A DNA stretch of 64,000 bases. It comes from Candidatus Sulfotelmatobacter sp. Its GTDB lineage: Bacteria > Acidobacteriota > Terriglobia > Terriglobales > Acidobacteriaceae. The stretch's first letter is position 1, and each line of letters opens with the position of its first letter. The stretch lies in assembly GCA_025462865.1 (NCBI GenBank), contig JAOAPI010000180.1, positions 28,798-92,797 of the forward strand, read 5' to 3'. This document shows, in pieces, positions 1 to 10,053 of this stretch. Under the pieces are notes generated by a model. It was not told the origin of the DNA, ran no database searches, and saw only the letters and a program-made list of their open reading frames with translations. A program made the translations under genes and the position numbers.

Positions 1-1446
1 GGGGTAGGACAATTCTTCGTTCGCTACCAACTTGATCCCTTCATTATCCAGGGAACGCAGAACCCTCCCTACGTGGCGAAAGCCAGCGGTTTCCGCTTCC
101 TGGACGGTACAGTTCCTACCGGCAACGGAGGCACGGGATTTGGCTATCCAACCTTCGGACGCACCAACAACGCCGATATTCCCAACAACTGGCAATGGAA
201 CGTGAGCGTGTCCCGAGAAATTTTCCGGAACAATACAATGCAGGTGAGCTACGTGGGAAACCGCGGCCTCCATTTGCAGAGCTACACCGATGTTGCCCAG
301 GTAACCCCCGTGCCGGGTAATCCTGTTGCTACGCTCGCTAACCCAAATGTTTGCGGCTCCCCTTACGGAACCGGTGTGTTGGCGCAAGCCGTCACAGTCG
401 GTAATACCTGCCGCCAGGATTTCGCGATAGCAACCATACAAAATAACGGGAACGGCAATGCCGGCTTCCGTCCTTACATGAGTTATTTCGGTCAAGCCAC
501 ATCGGGACAGGCACAATTGCCGGTCGCGGACTTCGGCGGATATTCCAGTTATCACTCCTTGCAGGCGCTATGGAAAGGAAAGATTGATCGAAGGGGATCG
601 ATCTACCAGTTCACGTACACGTGGTCGAAAGCGCTCGCATTGCAAGGCGTTCAAGGTCTGATTGGACAGGGAGCTACCGACGTCTTTAGCGACAACGGCA
701 ATCTTCGTCGTGACTATGGGCCTACGTCATTCAACCGCCCACAAATCTTCACCGGCTCTGTGGTCTATGCCCTCCCCACCTGGAGCGGTGGAAATTCATT
801 CGAGCGAAATGTTGTCGGTGGTTGGTCTATCGACCCGATCATCACGATTCAAAGTGGCGTTCCCATAGTGCCCGGCACGGGTCCAGACCTGTGGGGGACT
901 GGGACCAATCAGGATCGGCCCAACCGGGTGCCCGGCCAATCGTGCCGCGCGCACGGAGCAACGCAGCAGCAGCAATGGCTAAATCCCAATGCCTTCTCAA
1001 TCTTCGGGATGCCACTTGGAACCGATGGCAATGCCTCGCTTGGCGATTGCTACGGTCCCGGCGAGAACAACTGGGATATCGCGATCCATAAGGACTTCAA
1101 AATATCAGAGCGGATGAATGTGCAATTCCGCTTTGAATTCTTCAATGCGTTCAACAAGACGCAATTCGAAGGCGTAAACGGGAGTATGGGCCCAGCTCAG
1201 CTTTGCTTTGCTGGAGCGAATGGCGCCCCGCTGGCCGTTACTTCGTCGAATGCGACGCTCAACGGGCTGGACTCCTGTTTCCTGACTGGCAATCCAACCA
1301 ACACACAAACCATTCCAACCAACGCGTACCAGGTGGTCCCGGGCCCCGGTGGACTTAGTAGCACGCTGCTCTCCCCCACTTTTGGTCAGGCCACTTACAC
1401 CCGTCCGGCGCGTCAGATTCAGTACGCACTGCGATTCACCTTCTGA
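1..1446 (+). CDS. TonB-dependent receptor, Oar-like, C-terminal part (partial)
   Basis: The reading frame is open from the first base of the window, so this is the 3' part of a longer gene. The 482 visible residues are rich in aromatic, Gly and Asn residues and alternate like outer-membrane beta strands. Blocks such as VSYVGNRGLHL, FTYTWSKALA, FNRPQIFTGS and FRFEFFNAFN, and the C-terminal end RQIQYALRFTF with a final Phe, are typical of the Oar-like TonB receptors expanded in Acidobacteriota. These proteins start with a carboxypeptidase-regulatory domain, which here lies outside the window. The probable role is uptake of an oligomeric nutrient across the outer membrane. The stop lies directly before the TPR gene cluster, which suggests co-transcription. 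The ligand cannot be read from the sequence. Confidence 0.9.
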   Translation, partial: GVGQFFVRYQLDPFIIQGTQNPPYVAKASGFRFLDGTVPTGNGGTGFGYPTFGRTNNADIPNNWQWNVSVSREIFRNNTMQVSYVGNRGLHLQSYTDVAQVTPVPGNPVATLANPNVCGSPYGTGVLAQAVTVGNTCRQDFAIATIQNNGNGNAGFRPYMSYFGQATSGQAQLPVADFGGYSSYHSLQALWKGKIDRRGSIYQFTYTWSKALALQGVQGLIGQGATDVFSDNGNLRRDYGPTSFNRPQIFTGSVVYALPTWSGGNSFERNVVGGWSIDPIITIQSGVPIVPGTGPDLWGTGTNQDRPNRVPGQSCRAHGATQQQQWLNPNAFSIFGMPLGTDGNASLGDCYGPGENNWDIAIHKDFKISERMNVQFRFEFFNAFNKTQFEGVNGSMGPAQLCFAGANGAPLAVTSSNATLNGLDSCFLTGNPTNTQTIPTNAYQVVPGPGGLSSTLLSPTFGQATYTRPARQIQYALRFTF

Positions 1447-1476
1447 GGCTTGACGGCGAAATTGCTCCAGCGTTTA

Positions 1477-3786
1477 ATGGAGGCGAAGCTCAAACGAGTT
1501 TCGCCTTCCATTGTTTTGATTGGAAATCTTCCAGTGCGTTTCCACAGTGTTTTCCGGGGTTTTGCGTCCTGCCTGGCTGTTTCTCTTTTGGTTAGCGTTC
1601 TCTTGTGGGGAGGCGTTTCTGGCGCGCAGCAGGCGCCCGACCCGCTTGATCAACACTACAGCGCCGCGCAAACCTTCCAGTTGGGTGGTGACTTCGATCG
1701 CGCCGAGGCGGAATATCATCAAGTGCTCACCCTTGCGCTACAGCGCACGGGCAATCTTTTGGCTGCGGAGAAGAACGATTCGGACGAGGCTGTCCGTTTA
1801 TTAGAAGAGGCGGTCGCGGTCGACCCTACCTACGCGGACGCGCGTATTGATCTCGGCCTGATCTATTTTCGGGCGGGGCATTTGGATAAGGCGAACGTGC
1901 AGGCCGCCGAGGTGGTCAAAGCCGAGCCACGCAATGTTCGAGCTCTGCAACTGCTGGGCAACGTCGAGTTCGCGCAGGGCAATTTCGCAGCGGCCACTGA
2001 ACATCTGCATACCGCCCTCGGCGTCAAGGGAGATTTTGATACCGCGTATTCGCTCGCTCTCGCCTACCTTAGTGAGCATAAGCTGGCTGAGACCAAACTT
2101 CTCTTCGACGAAATCCTGAACGATATGGGCTCGACCCCCGAGCTTCACGTTCTTCTCGGCCGCGCTTATCGTGAGACCGGCTACCTCGACGAGGCCATCC
2201 GCGAATTCAAAAAAGCCATTGAGCTGAACCCGCACTACCCGCGCGTTCACTACTATCTGGCGTTGGCTTATCTGGGCCAGGGAGAAAAGGAACGGTTTCC
2301 GACAGCCCGCCCGCTCTTCGAACAGGAGCTGACGATCAATCCAAGGGAGTTCTACAGCACGTTCTTCCTCGGAGTGATTCATCTCGAAGACCGTGATTTT
2401 CCAGCCGCTGAAGAATATTTGAAAAAAGCCTTAGCCCTTCAGCCCGAAAATCCCGACCCTCTCCTTTATCTCGGTCAAGAGTATTTCGAGACCAATCGCC
2501 CCGCGCTCGCCATCGAAGCGTTGAAGAAGTCAATCGCTCTCACACCGGACCCTTCGCACAATCACTATCAGGTGTCGAAAGCTCACTCGATGATCGGCCA
2601 GATCCTGATCAAAATGGGCAAGCAGGACGAGGCAGAGGCCGAGTTAAAGCAGTCTCAAGAGCTTCGAGCGCAGGCATTCCAGAGCGACAAAGATACGCAA
2701 GAAGCGCATCAAATGGGACAGCATGAACTGCTACCTGAAGTTCAAAACAGTCATGAGCGCCCAGCCTTGCTCGAAAGCCGTCCCGCACTCGACGCGGCGG
2801 CGCAGAAAAAGGCGGGGGAGTTTCGGGGCATGCTGGCCGAGATTCTGGCAAACTCCTACAACAATTTAGGAGTGATCCAGGCACGGCGCGAACAGTACGC
2901 CCCGGCAACCGATTACTTTCGCAAAGCCTCGCAATGGAATGCCGATCTGCCCGGCGTAGATCGCAACTGGGGCTTAGCCGGCTTCCATGCCCAGCGGTTC
3001 GAAGAAGCGATAAGTCCGCTGTCCCGCCAAGTGAGCCGGCAGCCTGGCGATACGAAGGCGCGGGACGCACTCGGCGTGAGTTACTTCATGACCGACAAGT
3101 TTACGAAAACAGTCGAGGTATTCCGGCCTGTGCTCGCGGATCTTCCGGACGATCCTGGCATTCTCTATGCGCTGGGAGTGTCGCTGGTTCGCACTGGCGA
3201 TTCGGTGACTGCCGCGCGCGTTTTCCATCGCATGATCGAAAAGAATCCTAACGTGGCCGAACTTCACGTGCTGCTTGCCCAGGCTGACGCGGATCAGAAC
3301 CAGTACACCCCCGCCGCCAGCGAATTTTCCCGCGCCCTGGAACTTGACCCGAAAATCGAAGGGGCGCATTTTGGGCGTGGACTCCTGCTGCTTCACGAGG
3401 GCAAGGTTGATGATGCGGTCCGGGAATTGCGCGCGGAACTTGACGCTCATCCTGCGGACGCCAAGGCGAAGTATCACCTGGCCTACGGCTTACTGATGCA
3501 GCAACAAAAAGATCAGGCATTCACCTTGCTCACCGAGGTAGTTCGCGACAAGCCCGATTACGCCGACGCGCAGTACCAGCTTGGCAAAGTGTTGCTTGAG
3601 CGCGGAGAGGTAAAATCTGCTATCGAAAAACTTGAAACCGCGGTGCGTCTCGACCCTGCGAAAGACTATAGCTACTTTCAGTTGAGCGTAGCCTACCGGC
3701 GCGACGGACGAACTGAGGACGCTCAACGAGTTCTACAGGCGTATCAAGCCTTGAAAGAGAAAGAACGAGGAACCGAACGTCCGTGA
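1477..3786 (+). CDS. Secreted TPR-repeat protein
   Basis: This is a tetratricopeptide-repeat protein of about 770 residues. A hydrophobic export segment (SCLAVSLLVSVLLWGG, about residues 30-45) precedes a run of TPR units reaching almost to the end. Repeat signatures such as ALAYLGQGEK, LGVIHLEDRDFPAAEEYLKKAL, LGVIQARREQYAPATDYFRKA and YQLGKVLLERGEVKSAIEKL are visible. The start is uncertain: ATG 1477 is used here, but TTG 1450 and GTG 1534 are in frame, and the last would leave the most normal signal peptide. The stop overlaps the next start by 4 bp. With the following TPR and CRTAC1-like genes it forms a set common next to Oar-like receptors in Acidobacteriota. A scaffold role in the periplasm is inferred; no catalytic motif is seen. 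Confidence 0.87.
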   Translation: MEAKLKRVSPSIVLIGNLPVRFHSVFRGFASCLAVSLLVSVLLWGGVSGAQQAPDPLDQHYSAAQTFQLGGDFDRAEAEYHQVLTLALQRTGNLLAAEKNDSDEAVRLLEEAVAVDPTYADARIDLGLIYFRAGHLDKANVQAAEVVKAEPRNVRALQLLGNVEFAQGNFAAATEHLHTALGVKGDFDTAYSLALAYLSEHKLAETKLLFDEILNDMGSTPELHVLLGRAYRETGYLDEAIREFKKAIELNPHYPRVHYYLALAYLGQGEKERFPTARPLFEQELTINPREFYSTFFLGVIHLEDRDFPAAEEYLKKALALQPENPDPLLYLGQEYFETNRPALAIEALKKSIALTPDPSHNHYQVSKAHSMIGQILIKMGKQDEAEAELKQSQELRAQAFQSDKDTQEAHQMGQHELLPEVQNSHERPALLESRPALDAAAQKKAGEFRGMLAEILANSYNNLGVIQARREQYAPATDYFRKASQWNADLPGVDRNWGLAGFHAQRFEEAISPLSRQVSRQPGDTKARDALGVSYFMTDKFTKTVEVFRPVLADLPDDPGILYALGVSLVRTGDSVTAARVFHRMIEKNPNVAELHVLLAQADADQNQYTPAASEFSRALELDPKIEGAHFGRGLLLLHEGKVDDAVRELRAELDAHPADAKAKYHLAYGLLMQQQKDQAFTLLTEVVRDKPDYADAQYQLGKVLLERGEVKSAIEKLETAVRLDPAKDYSYFQLSVAYRRDGRTEDAQRVLQAYQALKEKERGTERP

Positions 3787-5399
3787 TTTCTTCCCGCGTC
3801 GGTTATTTGACGAAGGTCCGGACCCGAACGTTCGAAGGCCTCGCCGCTTGCCCGCTCGTTATCTTCTTGCTGCTTTCTCTCCTCGCGGCGTCTGCGGCCA
3901 GTGGTGAAAATCCGCAAGAAATCCATCGCGCCGCCGCACTAATCCAAGCGGGAAAACTCGATGAGGCCGAAGCCTTGCTCTGGGATGTGCTCAAGCAACG
4001 GCCCGAGAATGCACCAGCTTTGAACTTGCTGGGAAGCATCCGTCTGCAGCAAAAACGCTTTGCGGAGTCGGAAACTTTGCTGACCAGGGCGACCAGTCTC
4101 ACTCCGGACTTTCTTCCAGCACGCATCAATCTCTCGCGCGTTTTCCACGCTCAGTCTCAAATAGACAAAGAGATCGCCACGCTGGTGGAGGCTGCGCGGT
4201 TGGCACCAACCGATCCAGAGATCAACACCATGCTGGCTGCGGCTTATCTGAAACAGAATGACTATCGCCAAAGCCTTGAGGCGCTGCAACGAATCCCCGC
4301 CGCCCGCCGTCCAGATAAGGCGTTACCGCTGTTGGCCGCCAGCTACCTGGGTTTGGGATCGATAAGGGAGGCTCGTGCGCTAGTTCCGGCAGTCATGTCA
4401 CGTGCAGCGAAGAATCCGGGCCTCCTCGTCGAATTTTCCGAAGTGCTGCTCGATTTTGATCTCGTTCCCGACGCCCAAGCGGCTCTGCAAATCGCTGAGA
4501 AGCGTCCACCTCTTACATCAGAGTTTTTTTTGGCGATGGGTCGGGCGCGGGAACGCAAGGGTGAACTCGTACTGGCCCAGAAAAACTTTCAGCGCGCACT
4601 GGATTTAGATCCAAAATCCGTGAGCGCTCTACAGGCGCTGGCCCATCTACTGGCAGACCAGGGAAAATGGCAAAAATCCATGGAACTGCTCGCACGTTGC
4701 CGCGCGATCTCGCCTGACTCCCCGGAGGTTCTGCGCAAATTCGCTGCCACCAGCCTCCACGCCGGCCATGCCGCCGACGCCGTGGACGCGGCGCAGCAGC
4801 TTATTAAACTTCGCCCGGAGGAAGCTGAAGCAGTGTATTTGCTCGGCGTAGCGCAATTGCAGAATGGTGACTTTGAGCAAGCTCGAAGTTCGCTGGAGAA
4901 ATATGTGAAACTGCGTCCAGCCGACCCGCTCGCCCTCCTGGCGTTGGGCATGGATGAAGTTAACTTGCGCGATTTTCCCGCGGCCCGAACAAACTTCGAG
5001 CAATGTATTCAGCTCAACCCGAAACAAGTGGAGGCCTATTACGAACTGGGTTCACTTTCTAAAGATCAAGGGGATCAGCCCTCAGCGATTTCTTATCTGG
5101 AGAAAGCAGTTGCCATCGACCCTGGACACGCTCGGGCTCAGGCCCTGCTGGGGCAACTTTATTTGTCGCAGCGCGACTACTCGAAGGCGCAGGAGCACTT
5201 GACCCGCGCGGCCGAACTTGCACCGAACGTTCCCGACACTCATTACCAACTCGGCCTGCTTTTCGCCCGCACAAACCAGCATGATCATGCTCAGAAGGAG
5301 ATGGATCAATTTCGTAAGTTAAAGGAAAAGGAAAACCCTGGTCCAGTGTCGCCTGGGTCCGCACCTGCGCCTACCTCGCCGCCGTACCCACCGTCATGA
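3783..5399 (+). CDS. Secreted TPR-repeat protein, translationally coupled
   Basis: This 538-residue protein has an N-terminal hydrophobic segment (LVIFLLLSLLAASAASG, about residues 22-38) and then about a dozen TPR units, for example LDEAEALLWDVLKQRPENAPALNLLG and YSKAQEHLTRAAELAPNVPDTHYQLG-type blocks. The last 20 residues are rich in Pro, Ser and Gly and look unstructured. The GTG start shares the 4-bp GTGA with the upstream stop, so translation is probably coupled. Its own stop overlaps the next start by ATGA. No enzymatic motif is present. It is probably a periplasmic protein-interaction module working with its two neighbours; the partner is unknown. Confidence 0.88.
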   Translation: MISSRVGYLTKVRTRTFEGLAACPLVIFLLLSLLAASAASGENPQEIHRAAALIQAGKLDEAEALLWDVLKQRPENAPALNLLGSIRLQQKRFAESETLLTRATSLTPDFLPARINLSRVFHAQSQIDKEIATLVEAARLAPTDPEINTMLAAAYLKQNDYRQSLEALQRIPAARRPDKALPLLAASYLGLGSIREARALVPAVMSRAAKNPGLLVEFSEVLLDFDLVPDAQAALQIAEKRPPLTSEFFLAMGRARERKGELVLAQKNFQRALDLDPKSVSALQALAHLLADQGKWQKSMELLARCRAISPDSPEVLRKFAATSLHAGHAADAVDAAQQLIKLRPEEAEAVYLLGVAQLQNGDFEQARSSLEKYVKLRPADPLALLALGMDEVNLRDFPAARTNFEQCIQLNPKQVEAYYELGSLSKDQGDQPSAISYLEKAVAIDPGHARAQALLGQLYLSQRDYSKAQEHLTRAAELAPNVPDTHYQLGLLFARTNQHDHAQKEMDQFRKLKEKENPGPVSPGSAPAPTSPPYPPS

Positions 5400-7159
5400 C
5401 GCGCGCACTTCGGATCTCAATCTCGGAATTGTCTTGCCCAAGCGTCGTCGTGCTGGGGGTATTCGTGGCGCTTTTCTCATTCGCGACGACAGTTCTCAGC
5501 CAGCAGATTTCGGCACAACTCCCGCAACTCGTCGACATTACGGATTCCACCGGTATCAAGTTCGAACATTTATCCTCATCCGAAAAGAAATATATTGTCG
5601 AATCGATGGGGGGCGGAGTTGCGCTCATCGACTATGATCGCGACGGCCTGCCCGACATTTACTTCACCAACTCCCCGACTGTAGACATGGCGCTCGCCGG
5701 CAAGAAGGCTCGTGGGGCTCTATATCACAACAACGGAGATGGAACTTTCACAGACGTAACTGACAAGGCAGGCGTTGGATATCCGTGCTTCGCGATGGGC
5801 GCGGTAGTCGGCGATTACAACAACGATGGGTGGCCGGACTTGCTCGTGACTTGCCTCGGCGGAATCGTTCTCTATCGCAACAACGGAGATGGCACTTTCA
5901 CCGATGTAACCAAACAGGCCGGGCTCGTTGACACTCAATTCGCCGCCGGCGCCGCTTTCGGCGATTACGATGCCGATGGCTTTGTTGACCTCTTCATTTC
6001 TCATTACGTCGATTTCCACCTCGACGACCTTCCAAAATTTGGTTCCAGCAAAACCTGCCAGTATCACGGACTCGCGGTGCAGTGCGGCCCTCGGGGATTG
6101 AAAGGCGCTGGCGATCTTTTGTTTCACAATAATGGCGATGGCACTTTTACCGATGTCTCCAAGGCCGCGGGTGTGGACGATCCCCACGGCTATTACGGCC
6201 TCGGAACCGTTTGGTCGGACTTCAACGACGATGGCCGACTTGATCTCTTTGTCGCCAATGATTCCACGCCGAACTTTCTCTATCGCAATGACGGCAAGGG
6301 ACACTTTACTGACGTTGCATTTATCGCCGGCGCGGCAGTCAGCCAGGATGGCTCCGAACAAGCCGGTATGGGTGTCGCCCTTGGTGACTATTTGCACACC
6401 GGGCGCCACTCTCTCTTTGTTACACACTTTTCTGAGGAGTACGCCGCGCTGTTTCGCAATGATGGAGGAATGAGTTTCACCGACGTTTCATTCCAGGCGG
6501 GAGTTGCATCCCCAACCATTCCTTACGTGGGTTGGGGCACCGCATTTTTCGATTTCGACAACGACGGCTGGCCCGATCTTTTCATGGTGAATGGGCACGT
6601 CTACCCGCAGGTGGATACGCTCGATGTCGGCGCCCGATATCGTGAGCCCAAACTCCTGTTTCTGAACCAGCGCGACGGAACATTCCGCAACATCAGCGAA
6701 ATGGCTGGTCCCGCGATCCGCATGCCTCAGGTCAGCCGTGGCGCAGCCTTCGGTGATTTATTCAACGACGGACGCATCGACGTTGTGGTCGAAAATCTGG
6801 ATGGCAAGCCGCTCATCCTTCGCAACGAGGGCGGAAACCATAACCACTGGATAGAATTCGAACTGGCGGGAACGAAGAGCAATCGGCTGGCGCTGAACGC
6901 CCGTATGAAGGCGGTCGCCGGAGAACTGGTTCAAGTCGATGAAGTCCGCAGCGGTGGAAGCTATCTGTCGCAGAACGATCTTCGCATCCACTTTGGCCTA
7001 GCCTCCCATGATCGCCTTGACCGGGTAGAAATCCTCTGGCCTTCGGGGAAGACCGAAACCATAAATAATTTGGCTGCCGACCGGATCTACTCAGTGAAGG
7101 AAGGAGAAGGAATTGTGTCGCGGGATAAGATTCGGCCGACGGCTTCGGCACGGCGCTGA
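5396..7159 (+). CDS. CRTAC1-like FG-GAP/VCBS repeat protein with ASPIC-UnbV domain
   Basis: This 587-residue exported protein has a signal segment (VVVLGVFVALFSFATTVLSQQ). Six to seven FG-GAP/VCBS beta-propeller blades follow, each with a calcium-binding loop: DYDRDGLPD, DYNNDGWPD, DYDADGFVD, DFNDDGRLD, DFDNDGWPD and LFNDGRID. The C-terminal ~90 residues form an ASPIC/UnbV domain, from NHWIEFELAGTKSNR through DLRIHFGLASHDRLD to VEILWPSGKTETI. The family is secreted and often accompanies TPR proteins in Acidobacteriota; its biochemical role is not established. ATG 5396 lies in an ATGA overlap with the upstream TPR gene, so the three genes form one coupled operon. Confidence 0.92.
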   Translation: MTRALRISISELSCPSVVVLGVFVALFSFATTVLSQQISAQLPQLVDITDSTGIKFEHLSSSEKKYIVESMGGGVALIDYDRDGLPDIYFTNSPTVDMALAGKKARGALYHNNGDGTFTDVTDKAGVGYPCFAMGAVVGDYNNDGWPDLLVTCLGGIVLYRNNGDGTFTDVTKQAGLVDTQFAAGAAFGDYDADGFVDLFISHYVDFHLDDLPKFGSSKTCQYHGLAVQCGPRGLKGAGDLLFHNNGDGTFTDVSKAAGVDDPHGYYGLGTVWSDFNDDGRLDLFVANDSTPNFLYRNDGKGHFTDVAFIAGAAVSQDGSEQAGMGVALGDYLHTGRHSLFVTHFSEEYAALFRNDGGMSFTDVSFQAGVASPTIPYVGWGTAFFDFDNDGWPDLFMVNGHVYPQVDTLDVGARYREPKLLFLNQRDGTFRNISEMAGPAIRMPQVSRGAAFGDLFNDGRIDVVVENLDGKPLILRNEGGNHNHWIEFELAGTKSNRLALNARMKAVAGELVQVDEVRSGGSYLSQNDLRIHFGLASHDRLDRVEILWPSGKTETINNLAADRIYSVKEGEGIVSRDKIRPTASARR

Positions 7160-7369
7160 TTGCATAATTTACTACTAGAATACCGATTTTTCTGCTAACA
7201 TCTGCGCTGTCTGTGGGGGCCTCTTTCGGGCACTACAAGCTTTCTTTCTGGCGACGGCAGTAAGGCGCGGCAATGCGATTCCCAGAGCGCGCTGGCGGTG
7301 TGTCGCAAGGACGGCCTTTGCCCAGGGCAGTCCGATATCAGGAGCGGAATCAGAAACAAGGCATTAAAA

Positions 7370-9673
7370 ATGCGCTCGCTTCGTCTCTTGCTTCAGGTAG
7401 TCGCGCTCGCCGGTCTGTCTTTATTTCTCGAAGCGCAGGCCCCTACAACTCATCTGGATGATCCCGTCATTGAGCAGCGCGTCAGCAAACTGCTCAGCCA
7501 GATGACGCTCGAAGAAAAGATTGCGCAAACCGTGCATTACGCGGACAGCTCCACCGGGCCCGGTTCTCCTCATACCGATTATCGCGAGCAGACCGCACAG
7601 GGGCATGTCGGCTCTTTCGAGAACATTACGGGCGCGACCGCGACGAATGCTCTGCAGAAGCTTGCGGTCGAGAAATCGCGGCTGCACATTCCGCTCATCT
7701 TTGCCTTAGACGTAATCCACGGATACCGCACCATCTTCCCGGTGCCGCTCGCAATGGCATCAACCTGGGACCCCGCGCTCGTGGAGCAAGCTTCGCACAT
7801 CGCTGCTCAAGAGGCCACGAGCGAAGGCATCCGGTGGACGTTTTCTCCAATGGTGGATATCGCACGCGACGCACGTTGGGGCCGCATGGTGGAAGGGGCA
7901 GGAGAAGATCCTTACCTCGGGTCCGCCATGGCCGTCGCGTACGTGCGCGGATATCAGGGCGCTCGCTTGGACGATCCACAATCCATGCTGGCCTGCGCGA
8001 AACATTTTGTCGGATACGGAGCCTCGGAAGCTGGCCGAGACTACAACTCGGTGGACATGTCCGAGCGCGCATTGCGCCAAGTCTATTTGCCGCCCTTCAA
8101 GGCAGCCGTGGAAGCAGGTACAGGCTCGGTAATGAGCGCCTTCAATGCCCTCAATGGCGTTCCTTCCACCGCCAACCCGTTTACGCTGACGCACATTCTC
8201 CGCGAGGAGTGGAAATTTGAAGGATTGGTGATTAGTGATTATGGATCGGTCGCGGAAACGATCCCCCATGGGATTGCCCTGGACGGACGAGTGGCCGCGC
8301 GCAAATCCATTCTCGCTGGCCTTGACGTGGATCTTGAAGGCAACATGTACTCGCGCTATCTCGCGGAGTTAGTGCGGTCGGGTGACGTGCCCGAAGCGGC
8401 CGTTGACCAGGCCGCACGTCGCGTGCTGCGAATAAAATTTGCGCTGGGGTTATTCGACCATCCTTACACACCTGAACCGGCGGGAACGGGCAAACCTGAG
8501 CTTGATCCTGCACATATCGAGTTCGCTCGTACCGCCGCGGAGCGTTCCTTCGTGCTGTTGAAAAACGGCGAGGCTGGAGGGCATGCCGTTCTACCCCTTG
8601 CTCGGGATGTTCATACCGTCGCGCTGATCGGTCCTCTCGCCGATAGCGCCGCCGATATGCTGGGGCCGTGGCGTGCAAGAGGCGACGCCGCCGACGTAGT
8701 GACGTTGCGAGCGGCGCTGAATTCCCGCATGCAACAAGCTGGCGGGCAACTACTCTACGCGAAAGGCACGGAAATTCTAAGTACGGAAGATAACGGCTTC
8801 GCGGAAGCGGTGGATGCCGCCAAGAAGTCCGACGTGGTTCTCATGGCTCTGGGTGAAGATTCTTTATGGATGAGCGCGGAGGCCGCGTCCCGCGCCCATC
8901 TCGGGCTGCCGGGAAATCAGCAACAGTTATTGGAGGCGGTTGCCGCGACCGGTAAACCCATCGTGCTGATTGTTTTTAGCGGGCGGCCGCTGGAACTTAA
9001 CTGGGCTGCCGGTCACGTATCCGCAATTTTGCAGGCTTGGTTTCCGGGCGTGCAAGCAGGCCCGGCGCTGGTGCGGACACTCTACGGTGACGTGAGTCCG
9101 AGCGGGAAGTTGACGGTCTCCATGCCCCGGTACGTAGGGCAGGAACCGCTCTATTACGATGAGCTGAATACCGGGCGGCCGGCTGATGGAATCGACCTCA
9201 CGCGTCCACCGCGCAATGACAAGGAAAAATATCATTCGCGATATGTCGACGAACCAAACGCACCGCTCTTTCCTTTTGGTTACGGCCTGAGCTATACGAA
9301 GTTTACGTACTTTCCTTTGGAATTGAGTGCCTCTCAGGTGAGTGCCGGTGCGCTTAGCGGGAGGTCGCAGCAACCGCTGCATGTTTCTGCCACGGTAAGA
9401 AATGCCGGATCGCGTGCTGGCGAAGAAGTTGTGGAACTCTATATCCGTCTGCGGGGAACCAGCGTTGCCCTTCCTGTAAAACAGCTCGAAGGATTTCGAA
9501 AACTCACACTCGGTCCGGGAGAATCAAAGCGGGTCGAATTTACCGTCGGACGCGACGAGCTTTCTTTCTGGAATATCGATATGCAGAACACGGTGGAGCC
9601 TGCCCACGCCACCGTCTGGATTGGTCCGAGTTCCGCTGAAGGCCAATCCGCGGAGTTCATCATCACCAAATAG
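7370..9673 (+). CDS. Glycoside hydrolase family 3 beta-glucosidase (BglX-like), secreted
   Basis: This is a complete GH3 enzyme of 767 residues from ATG 7370. That start gives a clean signal peptide (MRSLRLLLQVVALAGLSLFL), and the frame extension back to 7298 adds nothing hydrophobic. The N-terminal TIM barrel starts at DDPVIEQRVSKLLSQMTLEEK. The nucleophile is Asp290 in VISDYGS. The conserved KHFVGYG block is present, then the alpha/beta sandwich domain (PGNQQQLLEAVA) and a C-terminal Fn3-like domain (VSATVRNAGSRAGEEVVELYI). BglX-like GH3 enzymes remove terminal beta-linked glucose or xylose from oligosaccharides in the periplasm. A GH144-like glucanase and a beta-1,2-glucan synthase lie about 47 kb away, beyond the candidate island, so beta-1,2-gluco-oligosaccharides are a possible substrate; that is inference. 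Confidence 0.93.
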   Translation: MRSLRLLLQVVALAGLSLFLEAQAPTTHLDDPVIEQRVSKLLSQMTLEEKIAQTVHYADSSTGPGSPHTDYREQTAQGHVGSFENITGATATNALQKLAVEKSRLHIPLIFALDVIHGYRTIFPVPLAMASTWDPALVEQASHIAAQEATSEGIRWTFSPMVDIARDARWGRMVEGAGEDPYLGSAMAVAYVRGYQGARLDDPQSMLACAKHFVGYGASEAGRDYNSVDMSERALRQVYLPPFKAAVEAGTGSVMSAFNALNGVPSTANPFTLTHILREEWKFEGLVISDYGSVAETIPHGIALDGRVAARKSILAGLDVDLEGNMYSRYLAELVRSGDVPEAAVDQAARRVLRIKFALGLFDHPYTPEPAGTGKPELDPAHIEFARTAAERSFVLLKNGEAGGHAVLPLARDVHTVALIGPLADSAADMLGPWRARGDAADVVTLRAALNSRMQQAGGQLLYAKGTEILSTEDNGFAEAVDAAKKSDVVLMALGEDSLWMSAEAASRAHLGLPGNQQQLLEAVAATGKPIVLIVFSGRPLELNWAAGHVSAILQAWFPGVQAGPALVRTLYGDVSPSGKLTVSMPRYVGQEPLYYDELNTGRPADGIDLTRPPRNDKEKYHSRYVDEPNAPLFPFGYGLSYTKFTYFPLELSASQVSAGALSGRSQQPLHVSATVRNAGSRAGEEVVELYIRLRGTSVALPVKQLEGFRKLTLGPGESKRVEFTVGRDELSFWNIDMQNTVEPAHATVWIGPSSAEGQSAEFIITK

Positions 9674-10053
9674 TCGGCCTTTCATTGAGTTCGTGAAAAA
9701 ACTGTCTGTGTGGCCGAGGACTGGTCGGATACCGCGATTTTTTTGTGGGTCGGTACTGAAGAGTACCCCCTACAATCGGCCCATAAACTTCAGAGCGGGC
9801 AGTCCCAATTCCCAAGACAATACCACTTGCCCCTGCTGCCGTTGGCCAGCACAAAGAGATCACTTGAGGTGACGGATTGGCAGGAGTATATTTGCCTCGC
9901 TCCTGAATTGAGTCCCTCCCCCGACCCCGGGTTGTGATGTATGCGAACGAGTGCTTGTTTTATCGGGCCCCCAAATAAACGCATATCAGTCGCAGAAGAG
10001 GGTGCACCGTGGCAAAAGGCAGGACAGCCTATAGCCTCCAGGGCTTTAGGACC
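9674..10053. other. Intergenic region between GH3 and the surface phosphoesterase gene
   Basis: About 380 bases without a convincing gene; the short frames here have no recognisable content. At 9752-9767 there is a perfect 6-bp inverted repeat, GGTACT-GAAG-AGTACC, which could be a small hairpin. It is not followed by a T-run and so is not a classical terminator. No promoter was confidently identified. Confidence 0.5.

Noticed and set aside
1801..2382. A 193-codon minus-strand frame within the first TPR gene
   Set aside because: Antisense shadow of TPR coding sequence, without ribosome site or domains.
5720..6427. A 235-codon frame on the minus strand inside the CRTAC1-like gene
   Set aside because: Its repetitive Val/Ile-rich product mirrors the repeated calcium loops of the sense gene; no start signal or family.
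9752..9767. Rho-independent terminator after the GH3 gene
   Set aside because: The 6-bp stem has no T-run after it and lies about 80 bp past the stop; kept only as a small inverted repeat.
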